Notes: generated by a model from the letters alone, not told the origin. DNA of 64,000 nucleotides from Zhengitettix transpicula (GCA_037074705.1 CM073590.1:4586001-4650000); one strand, 5' to 3'. Shown: positions 45,710 through 58,850, numbered from the stretch's first letter. Numbers and translations are program-made.

Positions 45710-46030
45710 CTCCTATATTTTGGTCTATTTAGTCAACGGTTGTTCGTCTTTACTCTTTTACGATTCTGGAGTATTTTTAGACTTTATAAAGTTAGCGAAT
45801 ATTTTTTACTTTTTTTATTAGTCATGTTTTTTAGACACTTTTATTTTATGTAGTAGGATAATTACCGTGTTGTTAAAGTACCGTCAGTCACAGTCCTGTT
45901 TTATTTGAAGGTAAATGCCGAGTGGTTAGGTCCGGGAGGGAAACGTAAACGGGTAAATGTTCCAAACACTGGCGTTATTGACCCCAAGGGGTTAGTGTCG
46001 AATCAATTCCTACTCCGGGTTAATTTAAAT
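45710..46030 (+). repeat. dispersed repeat B, copy 2
   Basis: Direct partner of the copy at 3420-3740. It lies just after a segment related to the 5 kb satellite units (45450-45600), so the two repeat types sit near each other at both loci. Open frames across it (45590-45853, 45905-46108) look accidental. Confidence 0.6.
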
Positions 46031-46169
46031 AAATACCCGGGTAACGCCGGGTACTCATCTAGTTTATTCATAAAATTAATTCGCTTAATTATACAAATTT
46101 CTCAATAACTTTTAAAATATAGCGAATATACAGCTTTTACTTCATCGCCATATACCTTTAAAAAAATAA

Positions 46170-46223
46170 TTATAAAATACATAAGACGCAAATGTGCAAT
46201 TTTCCACTTGCAATTATCCAATG
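46170..46223 (+). repeat. short conserved repeat H, copy 1
   Basis: Taaaatacataagacgcaaa followed by tgtgcaatt and cttgcaattatccaatg also occurs at 48762-48814, with only a few differences in the middle. About 53 bp, identical over most of its length. Confidence 0.7.
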
Positions 46224-47873
46224 AAATAAAAATATCAGTTTTTATTCGTGTTAGTATCACGTAAGTTGAGTTACAGAAATTTAATCTTTCCCAGCAAATT
46301 CCACGTGTTATGTATCTTTCATTTAGAGATTGAATAGTGTGGATAACATTAAAATTTACATTGTGTTTATATCTTTAACGCAAAGGAAAATACTTTGAAA
46401 TGTATATAAAGTCTTATAATTTTCCAAAATTATTTAACTTAAATTTAGTCTCTGAGATTTGGAAATTTGTCATAGTCATCTTCAATTTTTCCTAAAATAT
46501 TTTTTTTTGTATTATCAATTAAATATTGACTTTATCAATTTGCAGTAAAGTACCGGTCACACTTACGGTAATTCCAGTATGACACTACGACACGTACCTG
46601 CGGACCAGATGCACATCAATCTTCATCAAATTTTACGTCGGAACAGTGTCAAAATTTAAAAAATATAAAAATATTGAAATCCATTATATATGATGACACA
46701 TAAAATTATATTAGACAGAATGTTTGAAGATAAATTTCTCAAAATGCTACTAGAATGTATGACAAAAATTATGTACATATTTGAATACGCATTTGAGATA
46801 CGGTTTTTAAAAACTCAGTAATAATTAAAGTGGATGGTTGTTGAATAAACTACAATGGCATAATTTATAATGAAATAATTATAATTTTTGTAGATAAGTA
46901 TGTTCTATTTTTAATTAGCATACAAATACTAATTATAATTAATATAAACTGAAATAAAGTTATTTCAGATATTAAGTCACAGAATTCATGCCAATAAATA
47001 TTGTTAAATTGGGTAAAATGCGCATTGAACCGTCCTTTTACACGATATAATATTTGTGGAATTTAAACGTAAACTCATTTATCTCCTCTATAATAGAACA
47101 TTGTTATTTGTAAAATACAAAAGAAGTCATTTAACGCTCTATTAATTTAGTATATTAATCAGTGCAAAACTGATTTATTGTAGTGAATTTATATGCTGTT
47201 CTAAAATTATGTTAAAATTCGGATGAGATGATTTTATGAAATACTGTTTAATGAAAATATTTCAAAAAGGTTTTATTCAAAAAAAAAGCAATTATACTAT
47301 TTTATTACATGAAATCGAATTTTTCAATTAAAGCGGTTTGTTAAATTTTCAGATAAATCGTACTCTTTAGTAAATAGATTTAAACAAAATGTGAAATGCA
47401 GTAATAGATTTATTGTATAAATTTGAGGTTCGACTACCTAAAATTACGAAGGATTGGCAGTGGGTAGGGACAATGAGCGGGATGTATTAACTAAAACAGT
47501 TTTCTTACTTCGCAGTCAGTCATAGTCTGACGTCCTATAAAGCTTACCTGCTACCAGATTCTTCTCTTGAAGGAGGAATTTTTAAACCTTGCGGCAAGCT
47601 GTACCATGTCAAATATTTTTTATTTAACTGTTAATATATAATTTAGAAAAATTGCAATGCAATAAGTAAATTGAATGCACAGTTTTAGCGTGAGCATAGG
47701 AATCGGCCATTGACCATTCCTTAGAATACCATTGGTAGGTTTCGTCGTGTCGTTCTAGCTATAAGTCCGTTCTTCTTCTGGGGAATTGATTATTTCTGCT
47801 ACTAGTTCGTTATCATACCTTCAATACGTTGGAAGCAGACTTCTCTTCATTTCTTAGACATATACGATTTTTG
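46224..47873. other. very AT-rich sequence, nothing recognised
   Basis: No open frame above 60 codons and no domain. Confidence 0.4.
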
Positions 47874-48403
47874 GCAAATTTTATTAGTTCTGGGAAATGC
47901 TCACATGGTAATGAACACCCTACTTTAATTACGAGGCAACTACATTATATTTTGTTCACCAACGGGAAAGTGGTTTATAAAGGCGAGAAGTTTTCGTCTT
48001 CATTAAAATCGTTGGAAGTACTTTCAATACCTAGATTTTCTAAATATATTTGATCAAATTGCTATCACTCAAAACGATAAAATTTCTTTTTCTCTCCAAA
48101 GCTAAAGCAATTTTATGTCGGTTCTGTGTGATACTTTAGCAAATTTTATTAGTTCTGGGAAATGCTCACATGGTAATGAACACCCTACTTTAATTACGAG
48201 GCAACTACATTATATTTTGTTCACCAACGGGAAAGTGGTTTATAAAGGCGAGAAGTTTTCGTCTTCATTAAAATCGTTGGAAGTACCTTCAATACCTAGA
48301 TTTTATAAATATATTTGATCAAATTGCTATCACTCAAAACGATAAAATTTCTTTTTCTCTCCAAAGCTAAAGCAATTTTATGTCGGTTCTGTGTGATACT
48401 TTA
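47874..48403 (+). repeat. 265-bp tandem duplication (two units, about 99% identical)
   Basis: Units 47874-48138 and 48139-48403 differ at two positions that I could find ('gtactttcaa' versus 'gtaccttcaa', and 'attttctaaa' versus 'attttataaa'). The near identity points to a recent duplication or an assembly artefact. Both units carry the same open stretch (FISSGKCSHGNEHPTLITRQ...), which I cannot assign to a family. Confidence 0.9.
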
Positions 48404-48761
48404 GCATATATACTATGTCTTCTGCTGATTTTTTCTTTATCTTAGTCACAGATTCTTTTCGCAACCCATTTTTCTTCAATGTAAGTCTCAAGCTATGTTT
48501 TATAGTGTTTATTAAGATTATGCCTCCTATTATGTGTAAAAAGTTATTTCACAAACATTGCAAAACTGTTTCCTCATGATTTTGCTATAAATAGCCATTC
48601 ATTTTTCCACTGTTCATCACATTCACGCCTATAATCACTTTCTGCGCTTCTTTTGATCATTTTATGTTGCACTGTAATGGATAAAAGGAACTCATAAACT
48701 CTAAAATAGGTTGTGGCATCCAAAGAGTATAGATTAGACTTTTTCGACCAAACCCATGATA

Positions 48762-48814
48762 TATAAAATACATAAGACGCAAATGTGCAATTCCCCCCTT
48801 GCAATTATCCAATG
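48762..48814 (+). repeat. short conserved repeat H, copy 2
   Basis: Direct partner of 46170-46223. A C6 run replaces 'ttttcca' in the middle. Sequence beyond both sides does not align. Confidence 0.7.
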
Positions 48815-49456
48815 TACCACGTTTGGGGGGAATGTACCATTGTTTGGACACCCCTGGTGTAGATGGTGCGCGAGACTGGCTCGGGTTCAAACCTTGCTAA
48901 CGTCCAATAGTTTCCCGAGTTTATTTCGCCTTATTGTTAGGTTTTAAGTAACCAAACGAAGGATACATTCGGCAACAATGCCTCTGGCAACCTGCTTGAA
49001 TTTGTGCTAAATTCAAGCCTAATTAAATCGGAAAAGGCGCCACGTATCGATTTATTTCTTAACAATTATTTTTCAGTACAACCTACCCTGCAAACACAAT
49101 CTTTTCAGACCTTTTCTGACCTCCCTGTTATTATTGCCTTGAATATAATTTTCCAAATATTACTTTAACAACTTTTTAAAAACAAACTTTAATCTATGGA
49201 TTGTTTTGGTAAAGTAAATGACTATTCACAAATTCGTCAATTTGAAAATATGGAATTTATTACAAATTTAATTAATTATTTTTACACACAATTTTTATAT
49301 AATTTTTTATACATTTATGTTACGGCTTATTTGAGACTTAATATATCTAGGGTCACTTTATCGGACCTCAAAACAGTTATAGGTACCCGCAATGAATATT
49401 AAATTTATAGAAAAATACAAAAAAATATTGAAATGAATTTACAAGTTTTACTTGAG
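48815..49456. other. AT-rich sequence with a weak tRNA-like trace
   Basis: Near 48880 'ctcgggttcaaaccttgc' resembles a B box but no A box is placed before it. An open frame at 49196-49402 is very AT-rich and unassigned. Confidence 0.3.
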
Positions 49457-49634
49457 TTTTCCTAAAATGCTAACAATAACAAAATGAAATCTGACGGTTT
49501 ATAATTATACAAATGTTTACAAAATATCTGATCAATATCATTATTTTCCTAAAATGCTAACAATAACAAAATGAAATCTGACGGTTTATAATTATACAAA
49601 TGTTCACAAAATATTTGATCAATATCATTATTTT
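49457..49634 (+). repeat. 87-bp tandem duplication (two units)
   Basis: Units 49457-49543 and 49544-49630 differ at two positions that I could find ('tgtttacaaa' versus 'tgttcacaaa', and 'atctgatc' versus 'atttgatc'). Non-coding. Confidence 0.9.
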
Positions 49635-52542
49635 ACATACCAAATGTGGGAACAGTCCTCGTTACACTCAAATTCTTTCACTTCACAAAATTTAAATGTT
49701 TTCTTTTTAACTAAACCACAAAATTTATGTAATTAATATTTCTTTTAAAATGGCCGTAATGTGCGTTAAGTTGCACGAACAATTTATACAACCACACTTC
49801 AGTCAGCATATACAATCCACTCTTTCGTGCACAACAGACGATCATTATTCTGTGGTTTATATCCATAGCAACTACAGAATTGTTTTATAAATGTGGAACG
49901 TTTCTCGATTTTATATGTCATCCTTGAACAGAAACTTTACATGCCCATATCACACAAGGCGACCTTCCATCTCTCTAACAAGCAGTATGCAACTTTTCTT
50001 TGACCACTACAGGCAGACTGTTACTTACAATGGCCTGGCCACAACATTACGCTACTAATACAATAATCCAGTAATTTAGAAATTGCATTAATTATAGACA
50101 AGGGTCCTCATTTAAATATATATGTATCTGGCAACCCGTGGTAATGCTGAAAAGGAGAATGCTCATTTCATCGATTGCCAGTGAACAACTCTTTCCATCT
50201 CTAGACAATAACAATATTATCGCATTAATGATACCACTTAATTCTCTTTTGAATATTTTGATTCTGAGAAATTAGCGAAGCTAAAACACATGACTGTTTC
50301 GAAAATAGGAAACATGCGCGATTGTATAAATTGAATTATGGAAGGTAATCCCATTTAATCAGGTATATATGGACGATTACACTTTAATATGCCATCCATC
50401 CGCAGGATAGTGTACAGTCTAAAATTTATGTGCGGCAATATAAAGTACCTTCTGATGTAAATTGGAGTCGTTTAATGTTTCTGCGTTTAGTGTTAAATTA
50501 TTAACATCGTACATGTTTGCTTTTCCAGCGGAGTTTTAACTTTTATAATCATAAAAAATTAATATAATGGTCAATTTCTGTCATATACACAAACAGTTTT
50601 TACTTCCAACTTAGGAACACTTGTAGTTTATATTTATAGTAATAATAATTCTATTTCGCGAAATTCCTGGCTATTAATTTTTGCAATAATGGTCGAAATT
50701 GAGGTCATTCCAAGTATGTATATAGTTAATCATGGTTATATATTATACATAGCTTCTATGAGCTAATTAAGAAATAATGTAAAGAATATACTAGAGAAAA
50801 CTTGCATACCATCCATTTTGTATTTTTAAGTGCATTGAATAAGTTTTATAATTAATTTTTATTACATTAGTTGTCTGGCAAAGGACTTCTTAAGCGCACG
50901 CGTCTTATTGTAATTACCTCCATTAATCATATATAAGGGACAGGCAAATTACGTTGTGGGAGAAATCAAAATGAATAAGTTACCTCCAAAGTAATATCTA
51001 AAATAAATGTCTCTCTAGGACTCAACAAAAATAGGAAAATCGTCCTTGGAGCGAATTATTAAGAAACATTTACTTGCAATGACTTGGATGCAGAGAAGGT
51101 CTTGAAGAAACTCACGGAGTTGGCAGAATAAGACTGGGCATAATTATGCCGAAGAAAAACCTAATTCATTATCAACCCACGGCGTTATTGAAATAGATAT
51201 TTTCAGATTATTAAAATTTAATTATTAAAATTATTAAAATTTTCTATATTGGCCTTAACACCAGATAAAAAGTGCGCACAAAATGGAAAAAGAATTTGCT
51301 GTCTTAAACAAAACAGGACTCCGGGAAGTGGATTCTTCGGGGAGGCAGTTTTATTTGCCTCAACCACGCAGGGGGTGGTCAGAAGATCTGAAAAGTGGCT
51401 GCGCATATGTTGCTGTTTGCATGGAGACATCGGAGTTGTAAGTTGCTTGTCAAAAAACGAACTTGACGATTGAAGATAGAAGTCTGAGTTTCCAAGACCT
51501 ACAGATAAAAATGCTCGGAAAGAGTTCTTGCTGTAGGATACAAGAGAAGAAGAAACGCCGCTTGCAATTTCCCGATTATTCCGGCTGAAGTTTATGTAAG
51601 CAAATCCGCGTTTATGTCTTAAAAAATCTCTAAAGCAATTTCAATTGACATTTTCATGCTAGTTCGTTTTGCAATTAACCCTAAAATATTTCTTATTTTA
51701 CAGTGCGCACTTTGTACATATGAATGAATTGTACAATATTTTGGCATAATTAATTTGTTATTTAATTGAAATAAGTTATATAAAAAAATTAATAATAAAT
51801 TAAAATAATTTATTAAATCTATAGTTTCATTAGTCAACCTTTTTAATTAAACTCACAGAAACATGACAATATGACTTCACCGGTACCTGTTTTGGAATTC
51901 TCCACGTGTTTCCTTTGTTGACTGTACCGCTCCCTCTCCAAATCAAAATTATGCACCACGATTCGTTCTCAGTGTCAATACTGGACTGAAATGCATAATG
52001 TTGGCATTAATAGAATGAAAGGTTTTACTATGAGTCTTTTCTGAGCGAGTATCAACTTCTAGGACAAACGACCATCTCAGAATTTATTATGATATTTCAG
52101 TATACGAGAACATGATATTCTGTGTTCACAGTAAATTGCATACATGCAACGATTGATTTCTGACTCTGCTGCACCTTCAGAAGCCAAGAAAGGCGCTACA
52201 TTTCGTTGTTCGACTTTTGTAGCCTCTATAAATGGTATTTGGACGAAGAAATCTATCTCTAGCCTCACTTCCCGCACAACAAACAAGCGCCTGTGTACGT
52301 TATAACTGTGCTTTGGTGGCTTGTCACCAGATGTCAGTTCAATAATAAAATATGTGCGCCGTCAACACTATGTTGATCCGTATTCGTTTGACTGTCACTC
52401 AAACAACTACAATATACTGAATATTTCTGTAAGTTCTAAGTACATTATACTTACTTTTTTTATTCCACAAATCATCTACGGACATAGGATGATTACACAT
52501 TCATTTGAAAAAAACTTTATTCTCGACAATCAAAACAACAAC
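49635..52542. other. sequence without a recognised gene
   Basis: Mostly AT-rich. A GC-richer patch at 51240-51480 has open frames on both strands (74 and 70 codons) and a possible donor (GTAAGT at 51439), but no known family. The 52077-52286 minus frame is also unassigned. Confidence 0.35.
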
Positions 52543-52780
52543 AAACGATAATAATAACTTCCCAAGATTCAAATGTCACAGATGTCACCATCAACCTCTG
52601 AGATCAGACTATTTGAAATGCAAACAAGATAATTTAATACACACTCGCAGTTAGAAAATTCATTTTAATTCAAACGCTTCTTCACAGTAAAATTAGATTT
52701 AGATGAAACCGTAATTTGTCAAACCACATAGAATCCATCTCCCACTGAGCACAGTTACTACTTTAATGCAATGTGAATTA
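52543..52780 (+). repeat. dispersed repeat F, copy 2
   Basis: Direct partner of 15722-15940, with small insertions (for example near 52570 and 52690). No target-site duplication recognised at either copy. Confidence 0.7.
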
Positions 52781-53099
52781 GTTTATATCCTCCGAATACA
52801 TACGTTCAAGAGGTGGTTTTCTATAATTCTCATTGATTCTATAAATTATTGTAAGGTAGTTTAGAAGTTAAAGTAATTAAGATAAAGTTAAAAGAATACG
52901 AGCTGATAGACGATATAAACATTAATATTTCACCATAAAGTAGTGATTTGGCTTCTACCTAGGACTGTTAATATATTAAAAACATAATTCATTCCAGTAA
53001 TCAACATCATAATCGTTGTCGGATACTTAAAAATCATTGGTTCTTATGTCGAATATGCCCTTTAAGTATAAGTGACTGGTGTTTGATACGATTTATATT

Positions 53100-55085
53100 C
53101 AAGAAAATATATACATATTGTGGTAATTAAAAGGAAATAATTAATTAATATTTAAAAATTTGGACTCGAATTGTTTGCGGCAGAAAACACACAAGTTGCA
53201 CACAAGAATGGGCTATAATGCCACATGTTTGGGTATTGTAGGCTGTTTCGCTGAACGCAAGGTTTGGCCAGTCTTCGTAGAAATGTAACGGAGGGCAGTC
53301 TTCGTCGATATATTGCAGTGAAGGTTGTCATGTAAATATTGCAGAGTAAAGGAGTCTTCGTAGAAATGTAGCAGAGACCAGTCTTTGTATAAATATAGCA
53401 GAGAGCAGTTGTCATAGAAAGATTGCTGTGGACGGACGAAGAGTAAAATATTCAGAAAGAGTCCATATACCGGTAGTAGAACATCGAGATCAGTTAGAAC
53501 AGTTTTGTTATAAGTTGCAGTCTCCGAAATAACTATCCAAATATTAATCGATAAACATTTTGAGTGCAGAAGTATAATTTATTCTATTCTCAAATTAGAC
53601 CATTGTTTAGATTTTGGGAGACCAAGTATTTGCATCCAGCGTCTAATAATCGTCGGAACGAGTGAATAACATTTCTTTAACGAACAGAGAACCAACATTT
53701 GGCAAACTAAAAAGTATTACTTAGAATTAGTGTGAAAAATGGCCTGTTATAAAGTGTAATGTGTTTGTAAGTGAATGAACGAGCTAAATTTCCCTGATTA
53801 CCAGAAACTGTAAGTTACAATTTCACAGAATTCATATATGTAAACCATTAAGAAAAGGTAATTATCGTCATATTTCGAGTGTCGTTTAGAATTTAAAGTT
53901 CACATTTTATGTGTTTTGTTTGCATTGTAAATAATACGTTGATGAAGTAGGCCCATAATAGCTTGATAATAATTTAATTGTTAACAAATATTTTCTTTAT
54001 TAAAGGCCCAATAAAAAAACTGAAAAAGAGTAAATTTTGATTGTAAAATATTAATTAATAAGATAAAATTGAAAGTTAATTTTGATAACTGTTGTAAAAT
54101 TTCCTTCGATAATTTTGTAAACTTATTTGTTCGTAAATTAGTAAATTAATTTTGTGTCTATTTTTTCTTTCAATTTAATATTTAAATTACGACAAATCCA
54201 TGCATTAACATGGCGATTTTTAACTTTCTTTAATTTGTATTTATTACAATATAAATATATATATTATAGTGATAACGAATGTGTAATGTAAATGTTTTAT
54301 TTTAATTATTGGCGACGTAGCTTTGTAAAGAACAGCATTGTTTGGCGCAAGAAAGAAGAGCCTATAATGGTTGCTACGGATTATTGTCGAAAAGCGTCCG
54401 TACACAGAACTTTGGCAGAAAACATCCAGTGTGTGTTTGGCGGGGGTGACGAGAGGAGTCATAGCGAGTGCGTTGGGACCTTGAGCAGAGCGGTTCTGTG
54501 GCATGCCGAGTATAGTAATGGAGGGAGCATTATAAAGTGTGTAGGAGATTGACGCTTCTTAAGTATAACACGCTAACATTTGGTTGTGTCGAAGTAAAGT
54601 TGATAGCATTGGGAAAGTAAAGCAATTATAATTCAAGTTATTAAATTTCTGATGGGAGAAATCTATTGAAAGCAACGAGATACGACGTAATTTAAAATTC
54701 ATAGCAGTCAAAAGTGATCGCTGCCATAATAGCAAAGACGACGAATTAAAAGTTTAAATCAGTGCTACGGCCTGTCAACAAAATATTGTCTAATTCAATT
54801 AAAATAACCACGAGTGCACAAACAGGGACCAGGCAGATCTAAATAAAAGGGTACGTAAAAACTTTATTTTATAAATCTTGATACAAATATAAATTTACCG
54901 TCAGATTTCTCTAGTTTTTGTTGTTGTTAGACTCTTTGGAGGAAATTTTGTTATTTTAAATTAAATTTATATTTTTCTTCTGTAAATTTGGTGAAAATTG
55001 AAAATTACTGTCTATATTAGAGGTCCTATAAGAGACGCTGAAATTTAGATTCTCATGAAACCTGAGGAATTTATTTAAAAACATA
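53100..55085 (+). repeat. dispersed repeat E, copy 2 (possible retroelement leader)
   Basis: Its ends match 13985-14895 (see that entry): 'aaaatatatacatattgtgg' at the left, and 'ttagaggtcctataagagac', 'gctgaa' and 'attctcat' at the right. Inside it are a 27-bp minisatellite, the word ttggcgacg at about 54309 that could be a primer-binding site, and an 86-codon open frame (54292-54552) of unknown family. No paired LTR found. Confidence 0.4.
53267..53432 (+). repeat. 27-bp minisatellite, about 6 units
   Basis: Repeats of the form cagtcttcgtagaaatgtag followed by cagagac occur six times with substitutions. Because the period is a multiple of three, the minus strand stays open with a 9-residue repeat (for example TALCYIYTK, TGLCYISTK). 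I take the frame as a by-product of the period. Confidence 0.75.
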
Positions 55086-56019
55086 AAATGCAAAGAATTC
55101 ATCGTAAATCAAAATTGTAAATTAAATAATTTTTTTGATAAATTTGGTTCAATTTCAACATAAAATCCTGTAAAATTTCTTCCTTTGTATCATTTAAATT
55201 GATTATTATATAATTTGATTGTCCTAACGTGTTGGCTTTAATTTTAAATTGTTTGCTTAACTTGTTTCCTTTTAATCCTACATACTGTGCAACTTTCATT
55301 TCTACTTTCCTCTTTTCAGGCACGTTCGAACTCGACACAGCGATCACATCATCATCCGAAAGCGGAAAAGTTCATTGAATGAACGGTTTTTACTTTTGGC
55401 ATCTCAGGGAGAACTGAGGTTAGGGTCACGGCTCTGAGCGTGAAATTTATTGCATTTGTATTGTAAAAATGCAGAAAATTTCCGTGAAAATTAAGACCGG
55501 AAGCATTTAGTTGCTCGGTTTCAAGGATATCTGACATTGTAACTAGAAAGTGAGACGGAATGGAGAGCCTTTGCATTATTATTATGCCTCTAGAGTAAAC
55601 GGAAATCAAACTTTTTCACTTGAAATATGGGCTATTTATCCCATTGGTATTTGATTCTCAATGTCATAAATAAATACTGGAACTACGGACATACTTGTCA
55701 TTCTTTCACGTTTATTTGCATTATTTAATCACTTATAGTTTCGAAATTAACTGACACGGTAATTATGAAAGTAATTTATAAGTAAAATTTACGGTCTTTC
55801 ATTCCACGCTAATTACACGACTTAACATCAATTTTATATAATTTATAATAATAATAGCTGTTTGAATTGAAATTGAATTTGATTTTCGTATTGATGTATG
55901 CAGGAAACTTCGTAAAACCATTGTAAAACTAACCCGAGTTTAATCAGTGACATGAAATATTTTCCTGAAATTTATTTAATTTTAGTATGAGAATAAGCTT
56001 TTGACTTAAGCCACTAAAA
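55086..56019 (-). other. two unassigned open frames in tandem
   Basis: Minus-strand frames 55352-55609 (85 codons) and 55099-55347 (82 codons) nearly abut and are in different phases. The second includes KRKVEMKVAQYVGLKGNKLS and is Lys-rich. I recognise neither. They may be halves of one frameshifted old coding sequence or accidental. Nothing else is seen to 56019. Confidence 0.25.
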
Positions 56020-57440
56020 TCTTCATTATCTAAATCAACAATTTTAAGGTTGAAGCCTAAATTTTATATATATAATATTATTATTAAATTCCTTAGTCCA
56101 ATTAAGAATTTTATAACTTCAGATGCAATTATTGTAATAACAGTAAATCATGTTGTGTGCATTGTATGGTGTGTATATTCAAATAATGTAATTTGTTCGT
56201 GGATAACAGAAACCCAGAAATCCAGATAGATCAGTGATCTCAAAATCATTTGGATCTCCAAAATAAGTTGTTATAGCCATAAATTAAATAATTTTTTAAA
56301 ATAAATCGGTTTAGTCGTGTCCAAGTTTTCATTTTTAAAAAGTTTATCAAGGATCAAATGATTGATGATGTTAAGTGATAGAATTCCTCTGCAGGACAAA
56401 TTAATATGTTGAGATTTGCAAAAATAATGTTAATACGTTCTTCGATAAATAAAATTCCTGTCACAAATACCAAATTTCATAAATATATTTCTAAGCCTCT
56501 GTAGAAAGCGGCAGCTACAAACTGTGAACAATACCGAACCTTAAGTATAATATTGCATGCATTAAAAATCATTAAAAAATAATTCTGAGGAGAGCTGAAG
56601 ATAAAGTAGAAGATATGCTCAGTTTGGATTCAGAATAGGATTAGGAATAAGGAAAAGCGATTCTGGCTCTTGAGGCTTCTTATCGAAAAGTAAATACAGA
56701 AAAATAAATCAACTTAGCCTACATTTGTAAACCTGGAAATGGCATATTGTCAAGTTTTCTGGCATGAGATGTTGAGAGTCCTGAAGAAAGATGGTCTTAA
56801 ATACAAAGATACCATAAGAACGAAGTGGCTGAGAATAGAAATTTTCATCAGGAACAAAGAAGCAAAAATTAGAAAAGGTGTGAGACAAGTATGTGCTCTA
56901 TCTCGTCTTATATTCAAGAAGGTATAGATAAAATTCGTGAAAGTGCTGAGATTTGGGTGAAAAGAAATGGGCAGAAGATAGACATGCCGAGTTAGGCAAA
57001 TGATATTGCTATGGTCACGGAGACGAAAGAAGATCTAGAGAACGTCCTCAACACAATGGAAAGGATTTTGTGTAACCAGTACACTATGAGAATAAAGAAG
57101 CGAATGTCTAAAGTAATGGTAAGTAGTATTGAGGAAGAATAATAATTGGAAGAGAAGAGCACTAGTGATAAAGTTTTTGTTTGGGAAACAGAACCACAAA
57201 GGGATGGTAGAAACTGGAAAGCAATGGTGAGCAGAATACAGCAGGCCAAAATTGTATTTAATTTGAGAAAGAAATTTCTGATCAACAAGAACATTAACTT
57301 GGAAATAAGGAAAGTATTTGTTCTGTGTGTGGCTCTTTACTAGAAACTCTAGAGATTTGGAGCTACAGAAGGATGGTGAATATCAGCTGGAGAGACAGAG
57401 CTACCAAGAGTTGCTGAGAACCAACTGCAGGTTCCCTCAA
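56020..57440 (+). pseudogene. degenerate LINE reverse transcriptase
   Basis: Decayed RT motifs occur in order on the plus strand. The RAEDKVEDMLS block is followed by a QFGFR-like position (reading LSLDSE here), then WHEMLRVLKKDGLKYKDT, KGVRQVCALSRLIF (the GVRQGCPLSP block), a decayed catalytic block that reads AND-IA-MVTETKEDLENVLN where FADD is expected, IQQAKIVFNLRKKFLINKNI, and RRMVNISWRDRATKS at the end. Many stops and frameshifts. It resembles the endonuclease-reverse transcriptase LINEs common in insects. The two catalytic Asp residues of FADD are not both preserved. The first 700 bp are also the left arm of an inverted duplication. Confidence 0.7.
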
Positions 57441-58299
57441 CAGCTCTTTATTTCAAAAATCCGCCAATAATATTTTGGAACCTGGTGATCTTAGCCAATG
57501 AGAATATGATTTGTACCCCAACAAATCTCAATATTTTTGACAGTCACTCCGGGGTTTAAATAGCAAATTTCAAGGACCTTGGGACCACTGATTTAACCCG
57601 CCAGACATTGTTGGGTATAATTTGTTAATTATAATTAGTGTTATTTTTTTAAAAAACACTAACATGAATTGATATTAACTGTTCACTATTTATGGCCAAG
57701 AAAAATTACATTTTGTCAATTAAAACATTATAATTGCCTCTACCTTTCTCAGTCATCGAGACATAGACTCGACAAATCTATTTGTCCGATAACATATACG
57801 CACAGTAATTAAGGGTATTTAGTGCCGCATAAGGCGACTCATCTCACCCCTCGGTTTGGGTAATAGTTTTCTAAGCAATGGCGGTTATTAAACTCGAGTC
57901 GATGATGATATCTATGTATTGCTATTAGAAAACGTAGCACGTCACTGTTATGTATTGCGTTCCAGAATAATATGAATTTATTAATGAAAATTTCAATAAT
58001 AGAAGTGGTTTATTATAATTTTTCTAACATTGTAATGTAACAATTAAAAAAATTGGATGTTAATATTTTCCTTATATACTAGACTCGACGATTTCATGAT
58101 CGTACATTTTTATATTATTTTTACTTACACGTTCGTCTAAGCTTTGCATTTGAGTTCGTCATCTGGTTTCTGGGGTGTAACGTTCCAGCGGCTCTAGCGA
58201 CTTGAAATCAGCTGAAGAAATCAGAAACATTGTTCGTTATGTATTTTATTACCTTTTTTGTTAATGAAATACTTCCTTATCGAATTAGTATATAGGAAA
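57441..58299. other. spacer of the inverted duplication, nothing recognised
   Basis: AT-rich with no domain, apart from the end of the LINE remnant at its left edge. Confidence 0.4.
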
Positions 58300-58850
58300 T
58301 GTAAGTTGATTTATTTTTCTGTATTTGATTTTCGATAAGAAGCCTCAGTTCCAGAATCGCTTTTCTTTATTCCTAATCCTCTTCTGAATCCGAACTGAGC
58401 ATATCTTCTACTTTATCCTCTGCTCTCCTCAGAATTATCTTTTTGATGATTTTTAATACATGCGATATTAGACTTAAGGTTCGGTAATGTTCACATTTTG
58501 TAGCTGCCGCTTCCAATGGAGGTACATAAATATTATTATGAAATTTGGTATTTGTGTCGAGAATTTTATCTATCGGAGAACGTAATTACATTTTTTTTTC
58601 AAGTCTCAACGAATTAATTTGTCCTGCAGAGAAATTCTATCACTTAACATTAGCGTGAATCATTTGAATCTTGATAACTGTGTAAGATATACACAATATA
58701 CGCAACATGTTTTACCATTATTATAATTGGATCTTAAAAATTTAATATTCGTAATTAAATTGAGGAATGTAATAATTTATTATTTATTTAAATTGTAGAC
58801 TTCAACCTTAAAATTGTTAATTGAGATAATGAAGATCTAAAATCTTAGCA
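58300..58850 (-). pseudogene. LINE reverse transcriptase fragment, inverted partner of 56020-56720
   Basis: Minus-strand translation gives PLEAAATKCEHYRTLSLISH, then VLKIIKKIILRRAEDKVEDM and QFGFRRGLGI, the start of an RT domain, better preserved than in the plus-strand copy. Homology with the reverse complement of 56020-56720 also covers the non-RT flank up to the word ttaacaattttaaggttgaa (near 58800), so both arms share the same junction. Confidence 0.75.

Noticed and set aside
54250..54560. LTR retrotransposon start with primer-binding site (ttggcgacg at about 54309) and gag-like frame
   Set aside because: No second LTR, no match of the following bases to a tRNA end that I could confirm, and the 86-codon frame has no gag or zinc-knuckle motif.
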